Positions 24,825-35,014 are shown, counted from the first letter of the stretch. The stretch is DNA of 64,000 nt from Ornithinibacillus gellani (GCF_003730295.1 NZ_QTSZ01000005.1:1-64000); one strand, 5' to 3'. Notes: generated by a model from the sequence alone, not told the origin. Program-made: numbers and translations.

Positions 24825-26246
24825 TCACATATGAATGTGTTCTACCGGGATTTCCATACGATTTTCTCGTAATTTCCTTAACTGAATGACCAAAATAATT
24901 GGTGCTAGAAGCGAAAGAAATGGATAGAAATAGCTGACAATAAATATGCCAAGCAATATATAAGAAGCCATTTCCTTGCCCAAAGATGTTGTATTTGATT
25001 TACTTATTACCGCTATAGACGCATCCAACCTTTGATTGGCAATAAAAATTGCGATAACTGCAATAAACAATAATTGAAATGGTGCCCACCATGTAAAATG
25101 AAACACAAAATGAAAAAAGATGGTAAGCACGAGTGGCACACTCCCTATGAGCATCCAGCGCATATATGCCTGTTTATAGGTGAATAAGTCCCAAGGCAAC
25201 ACCTCCAGCAAATCAGTTCGAAAGCGATCACGAAAAAAGGTGCCCGCCGTAACAAAGAAAATATGCAAAGCTAAAGCAATAGCGATAAACATAGCAAATG
25301 CTGTCCAAAACAACCTGACCATCACCAGCATGACCAAAAGTGCACCTACCAATTTGAAAGCATGCTCCAGGTTATTCCGGAAATAAAGCTGCCACATTCG
25401 ACTGTAAATGGAATGATTATCATAATGAAACGGATACTTCTTCCGTTTGGATTGCGAAAACATGCCAAACCTGCGACTCCGCTTATATTTTGTTTCTGAT
25501 GCGCGTTCAATGAATGGCATTTTCCACGTATGATAATCACTTATTTCCGTTATCCGTGGCCAGTTCACATGCTTGAAAATATGGGGGATAAGCAGGCCAT
25601 TCCAAACAAGCAGTATGGCAAAAATGAATATTCCGACTTCTATCGTAATTGAAAAATAGAGACCGATACCATTGAATAACAAGCCAACAAAGAGCCAGCC
25701 TGATTTCACGTACCACTTCTGTCCGTACAGTTTCCATTGTGGAACAGTCATCAATATGTCGGTAACAATAAATAAGACGGCATATAATAGCAGTATTTTT
25801 GCTGCAATACCTGTTACCCACACCATCACAGGTACCAATACACCATATATTACTATTTTCTTTACCCATTTTTCCGCAGCAACATACATCCAAATACGTC
25901 GAATGGAATAAGGTAATAGTCCAAGCTGGTAATCGGAGCTTGTAATAAATACACTTGGCAATCGAAAGGCTTGAAACAAATATCGCAAAGGAATAACCGT
26001 TAAAATAAGCCAAAAGCGTGCCTCTGCCTCTGTTTCAAAAAATTGTAATTCTGATTGATAAGTCGTTGCAAGATCAGCAAAAATAAAAAACGCGGACACA
26101 GCATATCCCAATAAAATGACCAAATAAATCGCAATCGTTTTATCAATCATCATTTGAAGTGCCATTTTTATAAGCTTGTATTTTTTCCGGAATCGGCTTC
26201 TTCGAATATGAATATATGCTTTCCAGCTAGATGGTTGGCGTATCAT
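24825..26246 (-). CDS. ABC transporter permease, EcsB/YthQ-like
   Basis: A 473-residue membrane protein with multiple hydrophobic segments (about 30-60, 80-100, 125-180, 185-225, 300-345, 365-465) and a cytoplasmic Arg/Lys-rich segment (about 235-270). It belongs to the two-gene Ecs/Yth type of ABC systems. ATGA overlap with the ATPase gene shows translational coupling. EcsAB-type systems influence secretion and proteolysis in other bacilli; the substrate here is unknown. It is longer than B. subtilis EcsB (about 400 residues). Confidence 0.75.
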   Translation of the reverse strand: MIRQPSSWKAYIHIRRSRFRKKYKLIKMALQMMIDKTIAIYLVILLGYAVSAFFIFADLATTYQSELQFFETEAEARFWLILTVIPLRYLFQAFRLPSVFITSSDYQLGLLPYSIRRIWMYVAAEKWVKKIVIYGVLVPVMVWVTGIAAKILLLYAVLFIVTDILMTVPQWKLYGQKWYVKSGWLFVGLLFNGIGLYFSITIEVGIFIFAILLVWNGLLIPHIFKHVNWPRITEISDYHTWKMPFIERASETKYKRSRRFGMFSQSKRKKYPFHYDNHSIYSRMWQLYFRNNLEHAFKLVGALLVMLVMVRLFWTAFAMFIAIALALHIFFVTAGTFFRDRFRTDLLEVLPWDLFTYKQAYMRWMLIGSVPLVLTIFFHFVFHFTWWAPFQLLFIAVIAIFIANQRLDASIAVISKSNTTSLGKEMASYILLGIFIVSYFYPFLSLLAPIILVIQLRKLRENRMEIPVEHIHM

Positions 26247-26938
26247 GATTCTGATGTCCTTGTGATGGTTTCAAAGGCCTCAATTGGCCCTTTATTCTTT
26301 ATTACCCCATGCTGCAATAAAATAAAACTAGAAGCAAAATCCTTCATCCGATCAAGCTGGTGTGTCGTAATTAATATGCTTGTCCCCTGCTCCATCTTCC
26401 GCTTTAATAATGCTTCAAAGTAATCAACAGCAAATATATCCAATCCCATAAATGGCTCATCAATCAATAATAATGGCGTATCAAGTAAAAACGAACAGAT
26501 CGTCTGCACCTTTTGACGCATCCCCTTTGATAATGCTTCGGGATATTCATCCAACTTCCCCTGCAAATCAAAGCCTACCGTGTATTCCTCTATCAAATCA
26601 TGTAGCTTATTTTCTGCGATTTGATAGCTTTTTCCGTATAATTGAAAATGCTGCATCACGGTCAATTCCGTTAATAATAATGGTTCCTCTGGTAAATAAG
26701 AAACCAATTGTTTAAAGGTGATGAAAGATTTATGCTGATGGTAGGCCTCATTAATCATAATGTCGCCCTTTGTGTATTCATACATTCCCATAATCGTCTT
26801 CATCATTGTCGATTTACCAGCGCCATTATGACCAACCAAAGCCGTTACTTCCCCCGGTTCCATGTCGAAGGATATATCTTGCAACAAAGTCCGCTGGTTC
26901 ATGTTTACTGTGACATTTTCAACCTGTAATACTTTCAT
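26243..26938 (-). CDS. ABC transporter ATPase, EcsA/YthP-like
   Basis: A 231-residue nucleotide-binding subunit. Walker A is GHNGAGKST (about 36), the signature is LSKGMRQK rather than LSGGQ (about 139), and Walker B is LLLIDEP (about 160), with a switch histidine in ITTHQLD. The LSKGM signature is typical of Ecs and ABC-2 exporters. I prefer the ATG at 26938 (AAGG eight bases upstream) to the GTG at 26947, which lies on the ribosome-binding site. Confidence 0.82.
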   Translation of the reverse strand: MKVLQVENVTVNMNQRTLLQDISFDMEPGEVTALVGHNGAGKSTMMKTIMGMYEYTKGDIMINEAYHQHKSFITFKQLVSYLPEEPLLLTELTVMQHFQLYGKSYQIAENKLHDLIEEYTVGFDLQGKLDEYPEALSKGMRQKVQTICSFLLDTPLLLIDEPFMGLDIFAVDYFEALLKRKMEQGTSILITTHQLDRMKDFASSFILLQHGVIKNKGPIEAFETITRTSES

Positions 26939-27171
26939 ACCTTTCACCTTCCTCCCCTATCATTACGTTTTGGTATAAAAAAAGTTTCAAACGAATATAT
27001 TAGGTCAAAATAGCTTGCCAAAATATTTCCAAAACATTAGTCAATTAGACCCACACGTAAAAATATCGTAAAAAAAGTAGTTAATTTGTAAAAACAACTA
27101 GCATTTTCCATCTAAATGTTATTTAATTAATAGTAAGTTGTAATTATTTTTTAATACATAGGAGGAAAAAA

Positions 27172-28098
27172 ATGAAAAAAATACTTGGTCTTTTGCTTGT
27201 TTTAATACTGGCGGTTGGTCTAGCTGCATGTGGCTCAGACGATTCCAAAAAAGACGATGATAAGAATAAGGATGAAGGCAAAGATCCAAAAACACTAGTT
27301 ATGGGCTTTGTACCATCTCAGGATTCTGAAAATATTGCGAGCACAGTTGAACCATTGGCAGAGCGTCTATCTGAAGAGCTTGGTATCACAGTAGAAGGTA
27401 AAGTTATGGTTAACTACAACGCATTGGTTGAGGCAATGGGTGCTAACCAGGTTCACATTGGATTTATTCCAGCATTCGGTTACGTATTGGCAAATGAACA
27501 ATATGATGTAAATGTTATTTTGAAATCCATGCGTCATGGCGCAGGCTCTTACCGTGCACAATATGTTGTTCGTGCTGACTCTGGAATTGAAAGCCTAGAA
27601 GATTTAAAAGGTAAGATTTGGACATTTGCTGACAAAGGATCTACTTCAGGATACCTTTTCCCAGCGAAGCAGCTTATGGAACAGTTTGAGCTAGGTTCTG
27701 CTGCAGATTTGGAAACAGATTTCTTCAGTAATGTTATTCAAGCTGGTTCACACGACACAGCTGCAATCTCTGTATTAGAAGGTGACGCAGACGTTGCAAC
27801 TACATTTGAAGACGTTCGTGATAACTTGGAAGAAGAATATCCAACTATTAAAGATGATCTAGCAGTAATTGATTATACTGCAGACATTCCGAACGACACC
27901 ATCTCTGTTACAAAAGAACTAAGTGATGACTTAGTGAAGAAAATTAAAGAAGCATTTCTTTCCTTCAACGATGATGAGGATATGATTAAAATCATGAACG
28001 ATGTGTATACTTGGGATGCTATTGAGGATGCCGAGGATTCAGAATATCAGATTGTAAAAGATACGTATCATGAATTCCGTGATATCATCGAACAGTAA
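27172..28098 (+). CDS. phnD: PhnD-type phosphonate/phosphate-ester binding lipoprotein
   Basis: A 308-residue extracytoplasmic solute-binding lipoprotein. The signal peptide ends in lipobox GLAAC with Cys20, followed by a charged Asp/Lys linker. PhnD-family signatures include MGFVPSQD (about 44), GANQVHIGFIPAFGYV and a GSTSGYLFPAK ligand-loop (about 156). It heads a four-gene importer, with an AGGAGG ribosome-binding site. The ligand could be a phosphonate, phosphite or a nucleotide-derived compound; the downstream nucleotidase fits the last. Confidence 0.85.
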   Translation: MKKILGLLLVLILAVGLAACGSDDSKKDDDKNKDEGKDPKTLVMGFVPSQDSENIASTVEPLAERLSEELGITVEGKVMVNYNALVEAMGANQVHIGFIPAFGYVLANEQYDVNVILKSMRHGAGSYRAQYVVRADSGIESLEDLKGKIWTFADKGSTSGYLFPAKQLMEQFELGSAADLETDFFSNVIQAGSHDTAAISVLEGDADVATTFEDVRDNLEEEYPTIKDDLAVIDYTADIPNDTISVTKELSDDLVKKIKEAFLSFNDDEDMIKIMNDVYTWDAIEDAEDSEYQIVKDTYHEFRDIIEQ

Positions 28099-28192
28099 TT
28101 AAACAAACAGAAAAACTTTTTATAAGGGGGGAGACAATTCATCTCCCCTTTTTCAATTGCAAATGATTGTCGTACGGGAGGGACATCATATC

Positions 28193-28996
28193 ATGATTCA
28201 ATTTAAAGATCTTGGATTGGTATATCCAAATGGAACAGTTGGCCTTAAAGATGTAAATGTCACCATCAATGACGGTGAATTCGTAGTGATTGTCGGACTA
28301 TCCGGTGCAGGAAAATCGACCTTTATCCGTAGTATTAACCGATTGGTCACACCAACATCCGGTGAGCTTATTGTGGATGGTGAAGATATTTTAAAGTATG
28401 GCGGACGTGACCTTAGAAAATTACGTACAAAGGTCGGTATGATCTTTCAAAACTATAACCTGGTCCACCGTTCCAATGTATTGAAAAACGTATTGGCTGG
28501 GCGCTTGGGTCATACTGGTACACTTCGTTCTATTCTTAGCCTCTTTTCCAAGGAAGATGTGGGGTTAGCCTATGAAAGTCTTCAGCGGGTAAACATTGCA
28601 GATAAGCTGTACAATCGTGCAGATGAGCTTAGTGGCGGTCAACAACAACGCGTAAGTATCGCACGTGTGTTAACACAAAAGCCATCCTATATTTTGGCGG
28701 ACGAGCCAGTGGCATCCCTTGATCCACCTACCTCACATCAGGTGATGACTTATTTGAAAAAGATCAATCGTGAAGATAAAATCACAACAATTGTTAACCT
28801 GCACTTTATCGATATGGCCATGGAATATGCAGATCGCATCATTGGCATGCGGGCAGGTGAGGTCGTTTTCGATGGTCCAGCATCAGAGGTAACGGAGCAA
28901 ACATTTGAAGAAATTTATGGCCGTACGATACGTGAGGATGACTTGCGTGGGGGGCAGATGAACAGTGACAAAAGAAAATGTAACGGATATGAATAA
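28193..28996 (+). CDS. phnC: PhnC-type ABC importer ATPase
   Basis: A 267-residue ATPase of the phosphonate importer family. Walker A GLSGAGKST (about 37), Q-loop GMIFQNYNLVHRSNVL (about 84), signature LSGGQQQRV (about 145) and Walker B ILADEPVASLDP are complete. The ATG at 28193 follows GGGAGGG; the longer reading frame from 28157 covers the leader. The 3' end overlaps phnE by 32 bases. Confidence 0.9.
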   Translation: MIQFKDLGLVYPNGTVGLKDVNVTINDGEFVVIVGLSGAGKSTFIRSINRLVTPTSGELIVDGEDILKYGGRDLRKLRTKVGMIFQNYNLVHRSNVLKNVLAGRLGHTGTLRSILSLFSKEDVGLAYESLQRVNIADKLYNRADELSGGQQQRVSIARVLTQKPSYILADEPVASLDPPTSHQVMTYLKKINREDKITTIVNLHFIDMAMEYADRIIGMRAGEVVFDGPASEVTEQTFEEIYGRTIREDDLRGGQMNSDKRKCNGYE

Positions 28997-29777
28997 AGTA
29001 CCATCCATGTACCCGACGAAAACGAAGGCACAGGTTACCATTATCTTTTTTGCGATTCTAGCATTCTACTTATTTAGTATGTACTGGACGCAGCAGCAAA
29101 TGGTCGGAGGGTTTGGGAATGCGTTTGGCAATATGAAACAGGTAATCGAAAAGTTCTTCCCGCCAAATATTAGTGTGGTGAAAGCCATTTGGCCAGCAAT
29201 GGCACAGACGATACAGATGGCAATTATCGCTACTACAATTGCAGCGATCTTAACCGTGCCACTTGCCTTATTATCGGCACAAAATATCACTACTTTTAAA
29301 CCATTATATTTGGTTTCCAGAACCTTTTTGAATATCTTGCGTACCATTCCGGATCTTGTATTGGCAGTTATTTTTGTTGGATTATTTGGTGTCGGTATAT
29401 TCCCGGGTATATTGGCTTTGATTATTTTTTCACTAGGAATTCTCGCAAAATTAATTAGTGAGACCATTGAGGCAGTTGATATGGACCCGTTAGAAGCAAT
29501 GAGAGCTTCCGGTGGTGGCAAGCTGCAGGTTATTTTCTATGGACTCGTTCCGCAGATACTGCCACAGGTAACTTCCTTCATTTTATATGTATTCGAGATT
29601 AATATACGGGCATCTGTCGTATTAGGTTTAGTTGGTGCTGGTGGTATTGGGCTTATCCTGGACCGCGAGCTGCAGTTCTACAACTATCCAAACGCAATGG
29701 CAATCATTATCTTGATCTTTATTGTCGTTATCGTAATCGAATATATTAGTAATAAGATTAGGGAGGCGCTTATCTAA
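28965..29777 (+). CDS. phnE: PhnE-type ABC importer permease (first)
   Basis: A 270-residue membrane permease with about six hydrophobic segments and the EAA-type loop DMDPLEAMRASGGGKLQVIF (about 166-185). It starts at GTG inside the end of phnC, after GGGGGG. It likely pairs with the second PhnE as a heterodimer. Confidence 0.87.
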   Translation: MTKENVTDMNKVPSMYPTKTKAQVTIIFFAILAFYLFSMYWTQQQMVGGFGNAFGNMKQVIEKFFPPNISVVKAIWPAMAQTIQMAIIATTIAAILTVPLALLSAQNITTFKPLYLVSRTFLNILRTIPDLVLAVIFVGLFGVGIFPGILALIIFSLGILAKLISETIEAVDMDPLEAMRASGGGKLQVIFYGLVPQILPQVTSFILYVFEINIRASVVLGLVGAGGIGLILDRELQFYNYPNAMAIIILIFIVVIVIEYISNKIREALI

Positions 29778-30574
29778 TGGAAACATATACATTACCTCCA
29801 AAACCGCATCGCTCTACCTGGAAAATAGTCAAGCGTGTCCTGATTGCTTTGGCAATTATCGCCTTATATGTATGGACATTCCTTGGTATTGACATTGATT
29901 GGGGCCGTGCAATCGAACGTTCTGTTAAAAACTTTGGCATCCTTATTCCGAAGCTGTTTAGCCCAGAGTGGGCTGCAATGAGTGAGGTTGCACTTAAGAT
30001 TGTCGAAACCATTTTTATTGCTTTTGCAGGTACTTTGATGGCATCCATTCTCGCTGTACCACTAGGCTTTTTGGCAGCAAAAAACATGACCAACCGCGGT
30101 GTAGCAACCTTTGGTAAATGGTTATTATCTGCCAACCGTTCTTTCCCAGAATTAATTCTAGCAATCCTATTTGTTGTAGCTGTTGGACCAAATGCTTTTG
30201 CAGGGGTACTTGCCATTGCAATCCACTCTACAGGAATGCTTGGAAAGCTCTATTCTGAGGTCGTTGAGTCAATTGATATGAAGGTTGTAGAAGCAATGGA
30301 ATCCAATGGAGCCAATAAAATTCAAATTCTATTTTTTGGAGTTATTCCACAGGTAATTCCGGAGTTTCTGTCCTATGCAATTTATCGATTTGAAATCGAT
30401 ATCCGTGCCTCCTCCGTACTCGGAATTGTAGGTGCAGGTGGTATTGGTACGATGATTATGTTTGCTTCTATGAATAGAAACTGGAACCAAATGGGGCTCA
30501 TTTTACTAGCGATTATCATCGTTGTAACCATTATCGACTTTATTTCTGCAAAAATTAGAAGAAGAATCGTATAA
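29777..30574 (+). CDS. phnE: PhnE-type ABC importer permease (second)
   Basis: A 265-residue permease paralogous to the preceding one, with the EAA loop DMKVVEAMESNGANKIQILF and the shared end GIVGAGGIGTMI. The ATG overlaps the preceding stop codon by one base. Paired phnE genes are common in this transporter family. Directly after its stop codon comes TAAAGTGAAACTC, the beginning of an R156 unit fused to a terminator. Confidence 0.87.
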   Translation: METYTLPPKPHRSTWKIVKRVLIALAIIALYVWTFLGIDIDWGRAIERSVKNFGILIPKLFSPEWAAMSEVALKIVETIFIAFAGTLMASILAVPLGFLAAKNMTNRGVATFGKWLLSANRSFPELILAILFVVAVGPNAFAGVLAIAIHSTGMLGKLYSEVVESIDMKVVEAMESNGANKIQILFFGVIPQVIPEFLSYAIYRFEIDIRASSVLGIVGAGGIGTMIMFASMNRNWNQMGLILLAIIIVVTIIDFISAKIRRRIV

Positions 30575-30591
30575 TAAAGTGAAACTCGAAT

Positions 30592-30636
30592 CCGAAACGA
30601 AATCAAAACACACCCTTTTTGATTTCGTTTCTTTTC
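30592..30636 (+). terminator. Terminator of the phnDCEE operon
   Basis: GAAACGAAATCA pairs with TGATTTCGTTTC, followed by TTTTCT. The left arm is preceded by an R156 prefix at 30575-30588. Confidence 0.75.
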
Positions 30637-30659
30637 TATGAATTAAATTGCAAATGGCT

Positions 30660-31112
30660 CATAGACTGAAACTTCAATCAGGGGGCGTTCTTCCACCACT
30701 GATTGTTAGTTGAACCAATCAGGCCTTTACTGGCTGTTGATCCCCCACTTACAATGCTTGTTATCAACAAAAATGCTTGATGTGGGAGGCTTACAGCCAG
30801 TTAATCTGTGATATAGTGAAACTTCAATCAGGGGGGGCGCTCTTCCACCACTGATTGTTAGTTGAACCAATCAGGCCTTTACTGGCTGTTGATCCCCCAC
30901 TTACAATGCTTGTTATTAACAAAAATCCTTAGGGTGGGGGGCTTACAGCCAGTTAATCTGTGATATAGTGAAACTTCAATCAGGGGGGCGTTCTTCCACC
31001 ACTGATTGTTAGTTGAACCAATCAGGCCTTTACTGGCTGTTGATCCCCCACTTACCATCTTGTTATCAACATAAATGCTTGATACGGGGGGGCTTACAGC
31101 CAGTTAATCTGT
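30660..31112. repeat. R156 repeat array, three tandem units
   Basis: Units begin near 30660, 30811 and 30963 (about 152 bp). In this locus hairpin 1 is shorter (AATCAG/CTGATT with a G-rich loop), but hairpin 2 with ACTGGCTGT/ACAGCCAGT is unchanged. The array fills the space between phnE and the nucleotidase gene. Confidence 0.85.
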
Positions 31113-31210
31113 GAGAAATAGCCTATCCTGTCACAAGAGCTCATTTATACAATTAAACCATTTCACGCGAATAGATCTTACGGCGCAATTTGGAAAGGAT
31201 GAACACAACG

Positions 31211-32788
31211 ATGGCAGAACATACCCTTGTAAAAATCTTATACACCAGTGATGTGCACGGCAATGCTATGCCCATTTTATACGGGACAAATGAGGAAGCA
31301 TCACTTGGACTGGCAAAGTATGCAACCATTGTAAAACAAACAAGGCAAGCACATCCACATGTACTTGTGTTAGATAATGGTGACCTCATTCAAGGAACAC
31401 CGCTCATGACACATTATGTAAAAGAATATGCACAAACTGAAAATCCAATGGTTGGGATTTTAAATCGGATTGGCGTACGCGCAGGTGTGATTGGGAATCA
31501 TGAATTTAATTTTGGCAAACAAATCGTAACGGATGCCGTTAAGCAATCTGATTTTCCCTGGTTATCCGCCAATATTGTGGATGTCGAAAGTGGTGAGCCC
31601 TTTTTTGGTCAGCCCTACTACATTCACGAGGTGGCAAATGGTCCAAAAATTGCCGTTATCGGCGTAACCACTCCATATATTCCAAATTGGGAATCTCCGG
31701 CACATATAGAAGGAATAGCCTTCCTGGATGCTTGTGACACTTTACAAAAATGGGTACCATATATCCGTGAAAAGGAGCAGCCTGATGCTGTCATTGTCTC
31801 CTATCATGGAGGCATTGAACGGGATATGGACTCCGGTGAACCAACAGAAGAATTAACCGGCGAGAACCAGGGCTATCAAATATGTGCAAGCGTGCCGGGG
31901 ATTGATGTACTGTTGACGGGACATCAGCATCGCATTTTAACAGGTTCCATTCACGATGTGCTTGTGTTGCAGCCCGGGAATAACGGCATGTATTATGGTG
32001 TAGTTGACCTGCAATTTGAACAAACGGCGACAGGCTGGCAGCTAACCAATCGAGAAGGAGCTATTGGGGCCGTTGGGGATATAGAACCTGATCAGGAAAT
32101 AATGACCTATATGGAAAAGATAGAAGCATCTACGCAAACATGGCTTGATCAGCCAATTGGAAAGATTGTTGGGGATATGTCAATTACAGATCCGCATGTT
32201 GCCCGTACACATAAGCATCCTTTCGTTGAATTCATTCAGCGGGTACAAATGGATGCCAGTGACACAGACATTTCTGTCACTTCTATTTTAAAAAACGATA
32301 CGACTGGATTTACCTCAACGGTGACCATGCGTGATGTTGTATCCAACTATATGTATCCAAATACACTTGTAGTACTTGCACTAAAAGGCAGGGATATCCT
32401 TGCAGCGCTAGAAAAAAGTGCTGACTATTTCACGCTGGATGATCATGGAAAGGTTGTCGTCAATCCAACTTATATTTCGCCAAAGCCACAGCATTATAAT
32501 TATGATATGTGGGAAGGAATTGATTACGAAATTCATGTGGACCAGCCTGTTGGCTCGCGAATCCAACATGTAATGTATCATGGCAAGCCGCTTCAAATGG
32601 ATGAAACCTATGAGGTAGTATTGAATAATTATCGTGCATCTGGTGGCGGGAATTTCAATATGTTCAAACAAAAACCAGTCATCCGCGAAATTCAGAAAGA
32701 TACCGTCGAACTCATTCATGAGTACTTTGAAAAACATCCCGTTGTGCAGGCCACTGCCAACCCAAACTTTACTGTTTATCCGGAATAA
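31211..32788 (+). CDS. 5'-nucleotidase/2',3'-cyclic phosphodiesterase family metallophosphatase
   Basis: A 525-residue protein with an N-terminal calcineurin-like metallophosphatase domain and a C-terminal 5'-nucleotidase domain. Metal ligands are visible in SDVHGNAM (about 12), DNGDLIQGTPL (about 57), GNHEFNFG (about 94), YHGGIERD (about 198) and TGHQHR (about 237); the C-terminal part shows NNYRASGGGNFN. No signal peptide is seen, so it appears cytosolic (YunD-like). The ATG at 31211 is preferred to upstream ATGs lying on the ribosome-binding site. Next to phnDCEE it may process an imported phosphate ester. Confidence 0.85.
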   Translation: MAEHTLVKILYTSDVHGNAMPILYGTNEEASLGLAKYATIVKQTRQAHPHVLVLDNGDLIQGTPLMTHYVKEYAQTENPMVGILNRIGVRAGVIGNHEFNFGKQIVTDAVKQSDFPWLSANIVDVESGEPFFGQPYYIHEVANGPKIAVIGVTTPYIPNWESPAHIEGIAFLDACDTLQKWVPYIREKEQPDAVIVSYHGGIERDMDSGEPTEELTGENQGYQICASVPGIDVLLTGHQHRILTGSIHDVLVLQPGNNGMYYGVVDLQFEQTATGWQLTNREGAIGAVGDIEPDQEIMTYMEKIEASTQTWLDQPIGKIVGDMSITDPHVARTHKHPFVEFIQRVQMDASDTDISVTSILKNDTTGFTSTVTMRDVVSNYMYPNTLVVLALKGRDILAALEKSADYFTLDDHGKVVVNPTYISPKPQHYNYDMWEGIDYEIHVDQPVGSRIQHVMYHGKPLQMDETYEVVLNNYRASGGGNFNMFKQKPVIREIQKDTVELIHEYFEKHPVVQATANPNFTVYPE

Positions 32789-32829
32789 AAAGAGCTGCTC
32801 CAGCGAATATGCTGGAACAGCTCTTTTTT
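32787..32829 (+). terminator. Terminator after the nucleotidase gene
   Basis: AAAAAGAGCTG...CAGCTCTTTTTT with inner AGC/GCT pairing. Confidence 0.88.
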
Positions 32830-32860
32830 AAATTGCTTAACGGGCGATGGCGCTTTTGTT

Positions 32861-33565
32861 CTAATCATCTATTTCCATTATGATTACTTCGCCGGTCATG
32901 GCGTCAATTTCGAGCTCTGCTTCTCGATCGCCTGCTTCCATTTCTATTTCATAAATGTAACGTCCATCTTCTTCGTCTAGCTCTAGTTCTGTTATTGTTC
33001 CTGGGAAGGCTTTTTGTGCAATATCTGCAGCTTCTTGTACACTAATAGCTACCTTAGAATTATTTTGTTTCTTTTGTTCTTCTCTTTTAGCCTGCTGTTC
33101 TTTCTTTTTGGCTAATTGCTCTTGTTTTTTCTTTGCTTGTTCTTGCTTTTTCTTCTCCTCTGCTTTTTTCTTAGCAGCTTCTTTTTTCTCTATTTCTTTT
33201 TGTTTTTCCTGTTCTTTTTGTTTCGCTTCCTCTTTTTCACGAACAACTAATGAATCATCTTGTTCCTTGTCATTTGTCGCAATGGTTTTTTCGTCTATTT
33301 TCAGCACTTCACCAGTATCAGCATCTAATGTTAAATCGTAAGCCTTGTTCTTACCTTCGATTTCTACTTCATAAACAGACTTATTAAAATCACGATCCAG
33401 CTCAAAACTGGTTATTTCTCCTGGGTACTGATTTGCTAGCATTGTTTTAATGTCTGCTTTACTTAACTTTGGTTCCGTTTGTGAAGCATCTGAATGATAT
33501 ATTCCAAGTCCCAAAATTGCGGCTGCAGCAACAATTCCGATGGCTAAGCTTAGTTTCTTTTTCAT
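32861..33565 (-). CDS. Secreted or membrane-anchored protein with two PepSY domains
   Basis: A 234-residue protein. Residues 1-28 form a hydrophobic anchor or signal, followed by one PepSY domain (about 33-88, LDADTGEVLKID), a long Lys/Glu/Gln coiled-coil linker (about 105-168) and a second PepSY domain (about 174-232, IDAMTGEVIIMEI). It is transcribed next to a two-component system, as B. subtilis ykoI is next to ykoGH. PepSY domains may bind or inhibit peptidases or sensors; the role is inferred. The AAGGAGG ribosome-binding site is strong. Confidence 0.8.
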   Translation of the reverse strand: MKKKLSLAIGIVAAAAILGLGIYHSDASQTEPKLSKADIKTMLANQYPGEITSFELDRDFNKSVYEVEIEGKNKAYDLTLDADTGEVLKIDEKTIATNDKEQDDSLVVREKEEAKQKEQEKQKEIEKKEAAKKKAEEKKKQEQAKKKQEQLAKKKEQQAKREEQKKQNNSKVAISVQEAADIAQKAFPGTITELELDEEDGRYIYEIEMEAGDREAELEIDAMTGEVIIMEIDD

Positions 33566-33655
33566 GTTATTTCCTCCTTGAAATTCCTATTGATTACATC
33601 TTAACGAAGAAGGATAAAAGTCCTATGTGAATAAGATTAGAAATCAATGAGAAAA

Positions 33656-35014
33656 TCATGTTGCTTCTTTCATAAATGGCAACTGGAAGGTGAATGTCGA
33701 TCCAGAACCAATCTGACTTGTTACGGATAAATCGCCATGGTGTGCCTGACTGATTGCTTTAGCAATTGGCAGGCCAAGTCCAGTACCACCAGTTTCCCTG
33801 CTCCTCGCCTTATCCATACGATAAAAACGATCAAATATCCGCTTTTGATCTTCCACTGGAATTCCTTCCCCATGATCCGTTACACGCAATATGACTGTCG
33901 ATTGGTTCGAGATTTCCAAGGAAACATCAATGGATTCAGCGCTATATTTTAGTGCATTGTCAATTAGGATATAAACAATTTGTTTCAACTGGTCTGGGTT
34001 GCCCAATACCAGAACATCCTCTTCACCATCATACCTAATTTCCCTCGTGTAGGCCCCCTGAAACGTCTTCACGGCCTCTGTACAAATAGAGGTAAAATCA
34101 ACCTCTACAAAATCTGTTTTCTGTTGATTTTTGGCAAGCTGCAGCATTTGCTCGACCAGCTTCTGCATCCGATCCGCTTCTGAATCAATGGCCTGCACCG
34201 ACTCTGTGAATAGTTCCGGTTTTTCCAGTCCACGTCTTTCCAATAATTGGGCATAGCTCTTTACAATAGATATCGGTGTTTTCAGCTCATGGGAAGCATC
34301 GGATACAAATACTTCCTGTTTCATAAAGGTTTCCTGAAGCTCGTCAATCATATCGTTAAATGTCATTTCCATTTCATATAACTCATCTTTTGACTGGCTA
34401 GCCTGCACGTCAATTTTTTTCCAATGTCCTTGCTTCATATTCTCTCGCATCGCTTGGGTCAACTCTTTAATTGGATGCAGCAGAAAACGACTTAACACAT
34501 TGGCACCGATAATAGTAGGTATCAAAATAAACAGAGAAGCAATCATTAATACGAAGAAGAGCGTGTGCATATGCTCCTTAAGCACGATTAAATGCTTGGA
34601 AACCTGAAGGGTGACAATTTCCCCATCATCCCAAATAATCGGTTTTGAAATCACTGCCACGTGCTCCGGTGCAATTTTTTTATTAATGGTTCTTTTTTCT
34701 GATGTCTCAAAGGCACTGTTTAATTTGCTGTAAGCCTCGTTTTTTGTTAAGGTTCCTAGAATTGGTTCCGAGTCCTTTCCAATCACGCGAATCATACCAT
34801 CATTTGGTACATAGGCCTTCAACAATTCTTTCTCAGGCACCTCTGTATTTTTATTTAACTCAGTAATTATTGTATCTGTATGGGCAGCAAGCTGATCCAG
34901 CTCACTGTCCGTTGATAGCTTATAATATAAAAAATATATAGCTGTATTCGTCAACACAATTAAAATAAGCAAAAATATGCAGGAAAATAACTGGATTTTC
35001 GTTTGCAGCTTCAT
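33656..35014 (-). CDS. Sensor histidine kinase, YkoH-like
   Basis: A 452-residue membrane kinase. Two transmembrane helices (about 8-30 and 150-175) flank an extracellular sensor region, followed by HAMP, the dimerisation histidine in SDASHELKTPISIV (about 245) and an ATPase domain with N (DNALKYSA), G1 (VTDHGEGIP), F and G2 (GTGLGLPIAK) boxes. ATGA overlap with the regulator gene. The adjacent PepSY gene is a likely target or co-sensor. Confidence 0.88.
   Translation of the reverse strand: MKLQTKIQLFSCIFLLILIVLTNTAIYFLYYKLSTDSELDQLAAHTDTIITELNKNTEVPEKELLKAYVPNDGMIRVIGKDSEPILGTLTKNEAYSKLNSAFETSEKRTINKKIAPEHVAVISKPIIWDDGEIVTLQVSKHLIVLKEHMHTLFFVLMIASLFILIPTIIGANVLSRFLLHPIKELTQAMRENMKQGHWKKIDVQASQSKDELYEMEMTFNDMIDELQETFMKQEVFVSDASHELKTPISIVKSYAQLLERRGLEKPELFTESVQAIDSEADRMQKLVEQMLQLAKNQQKTDFVEVDFTSICTEAVKTFQGAYTREIRYDGEEDVLVLGNPDQLKQIVYILIDNALKYSAESIDVSLEISNQSTVILRVTDHGEGIPVEDQKRIFDRFYRMDKARSRETGGTGLGLPIAKAISQAHHGDLSVTSQIGSGSTFTFQLPFMKEAT

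Noticed and set aside
26939-27171. Pho box or riboswitch before phnD
   Set aside because: AT-rich sequence has no convincing TTAACA direct repeats at the right spacing and no conserved aptamer pattern that I recognise.
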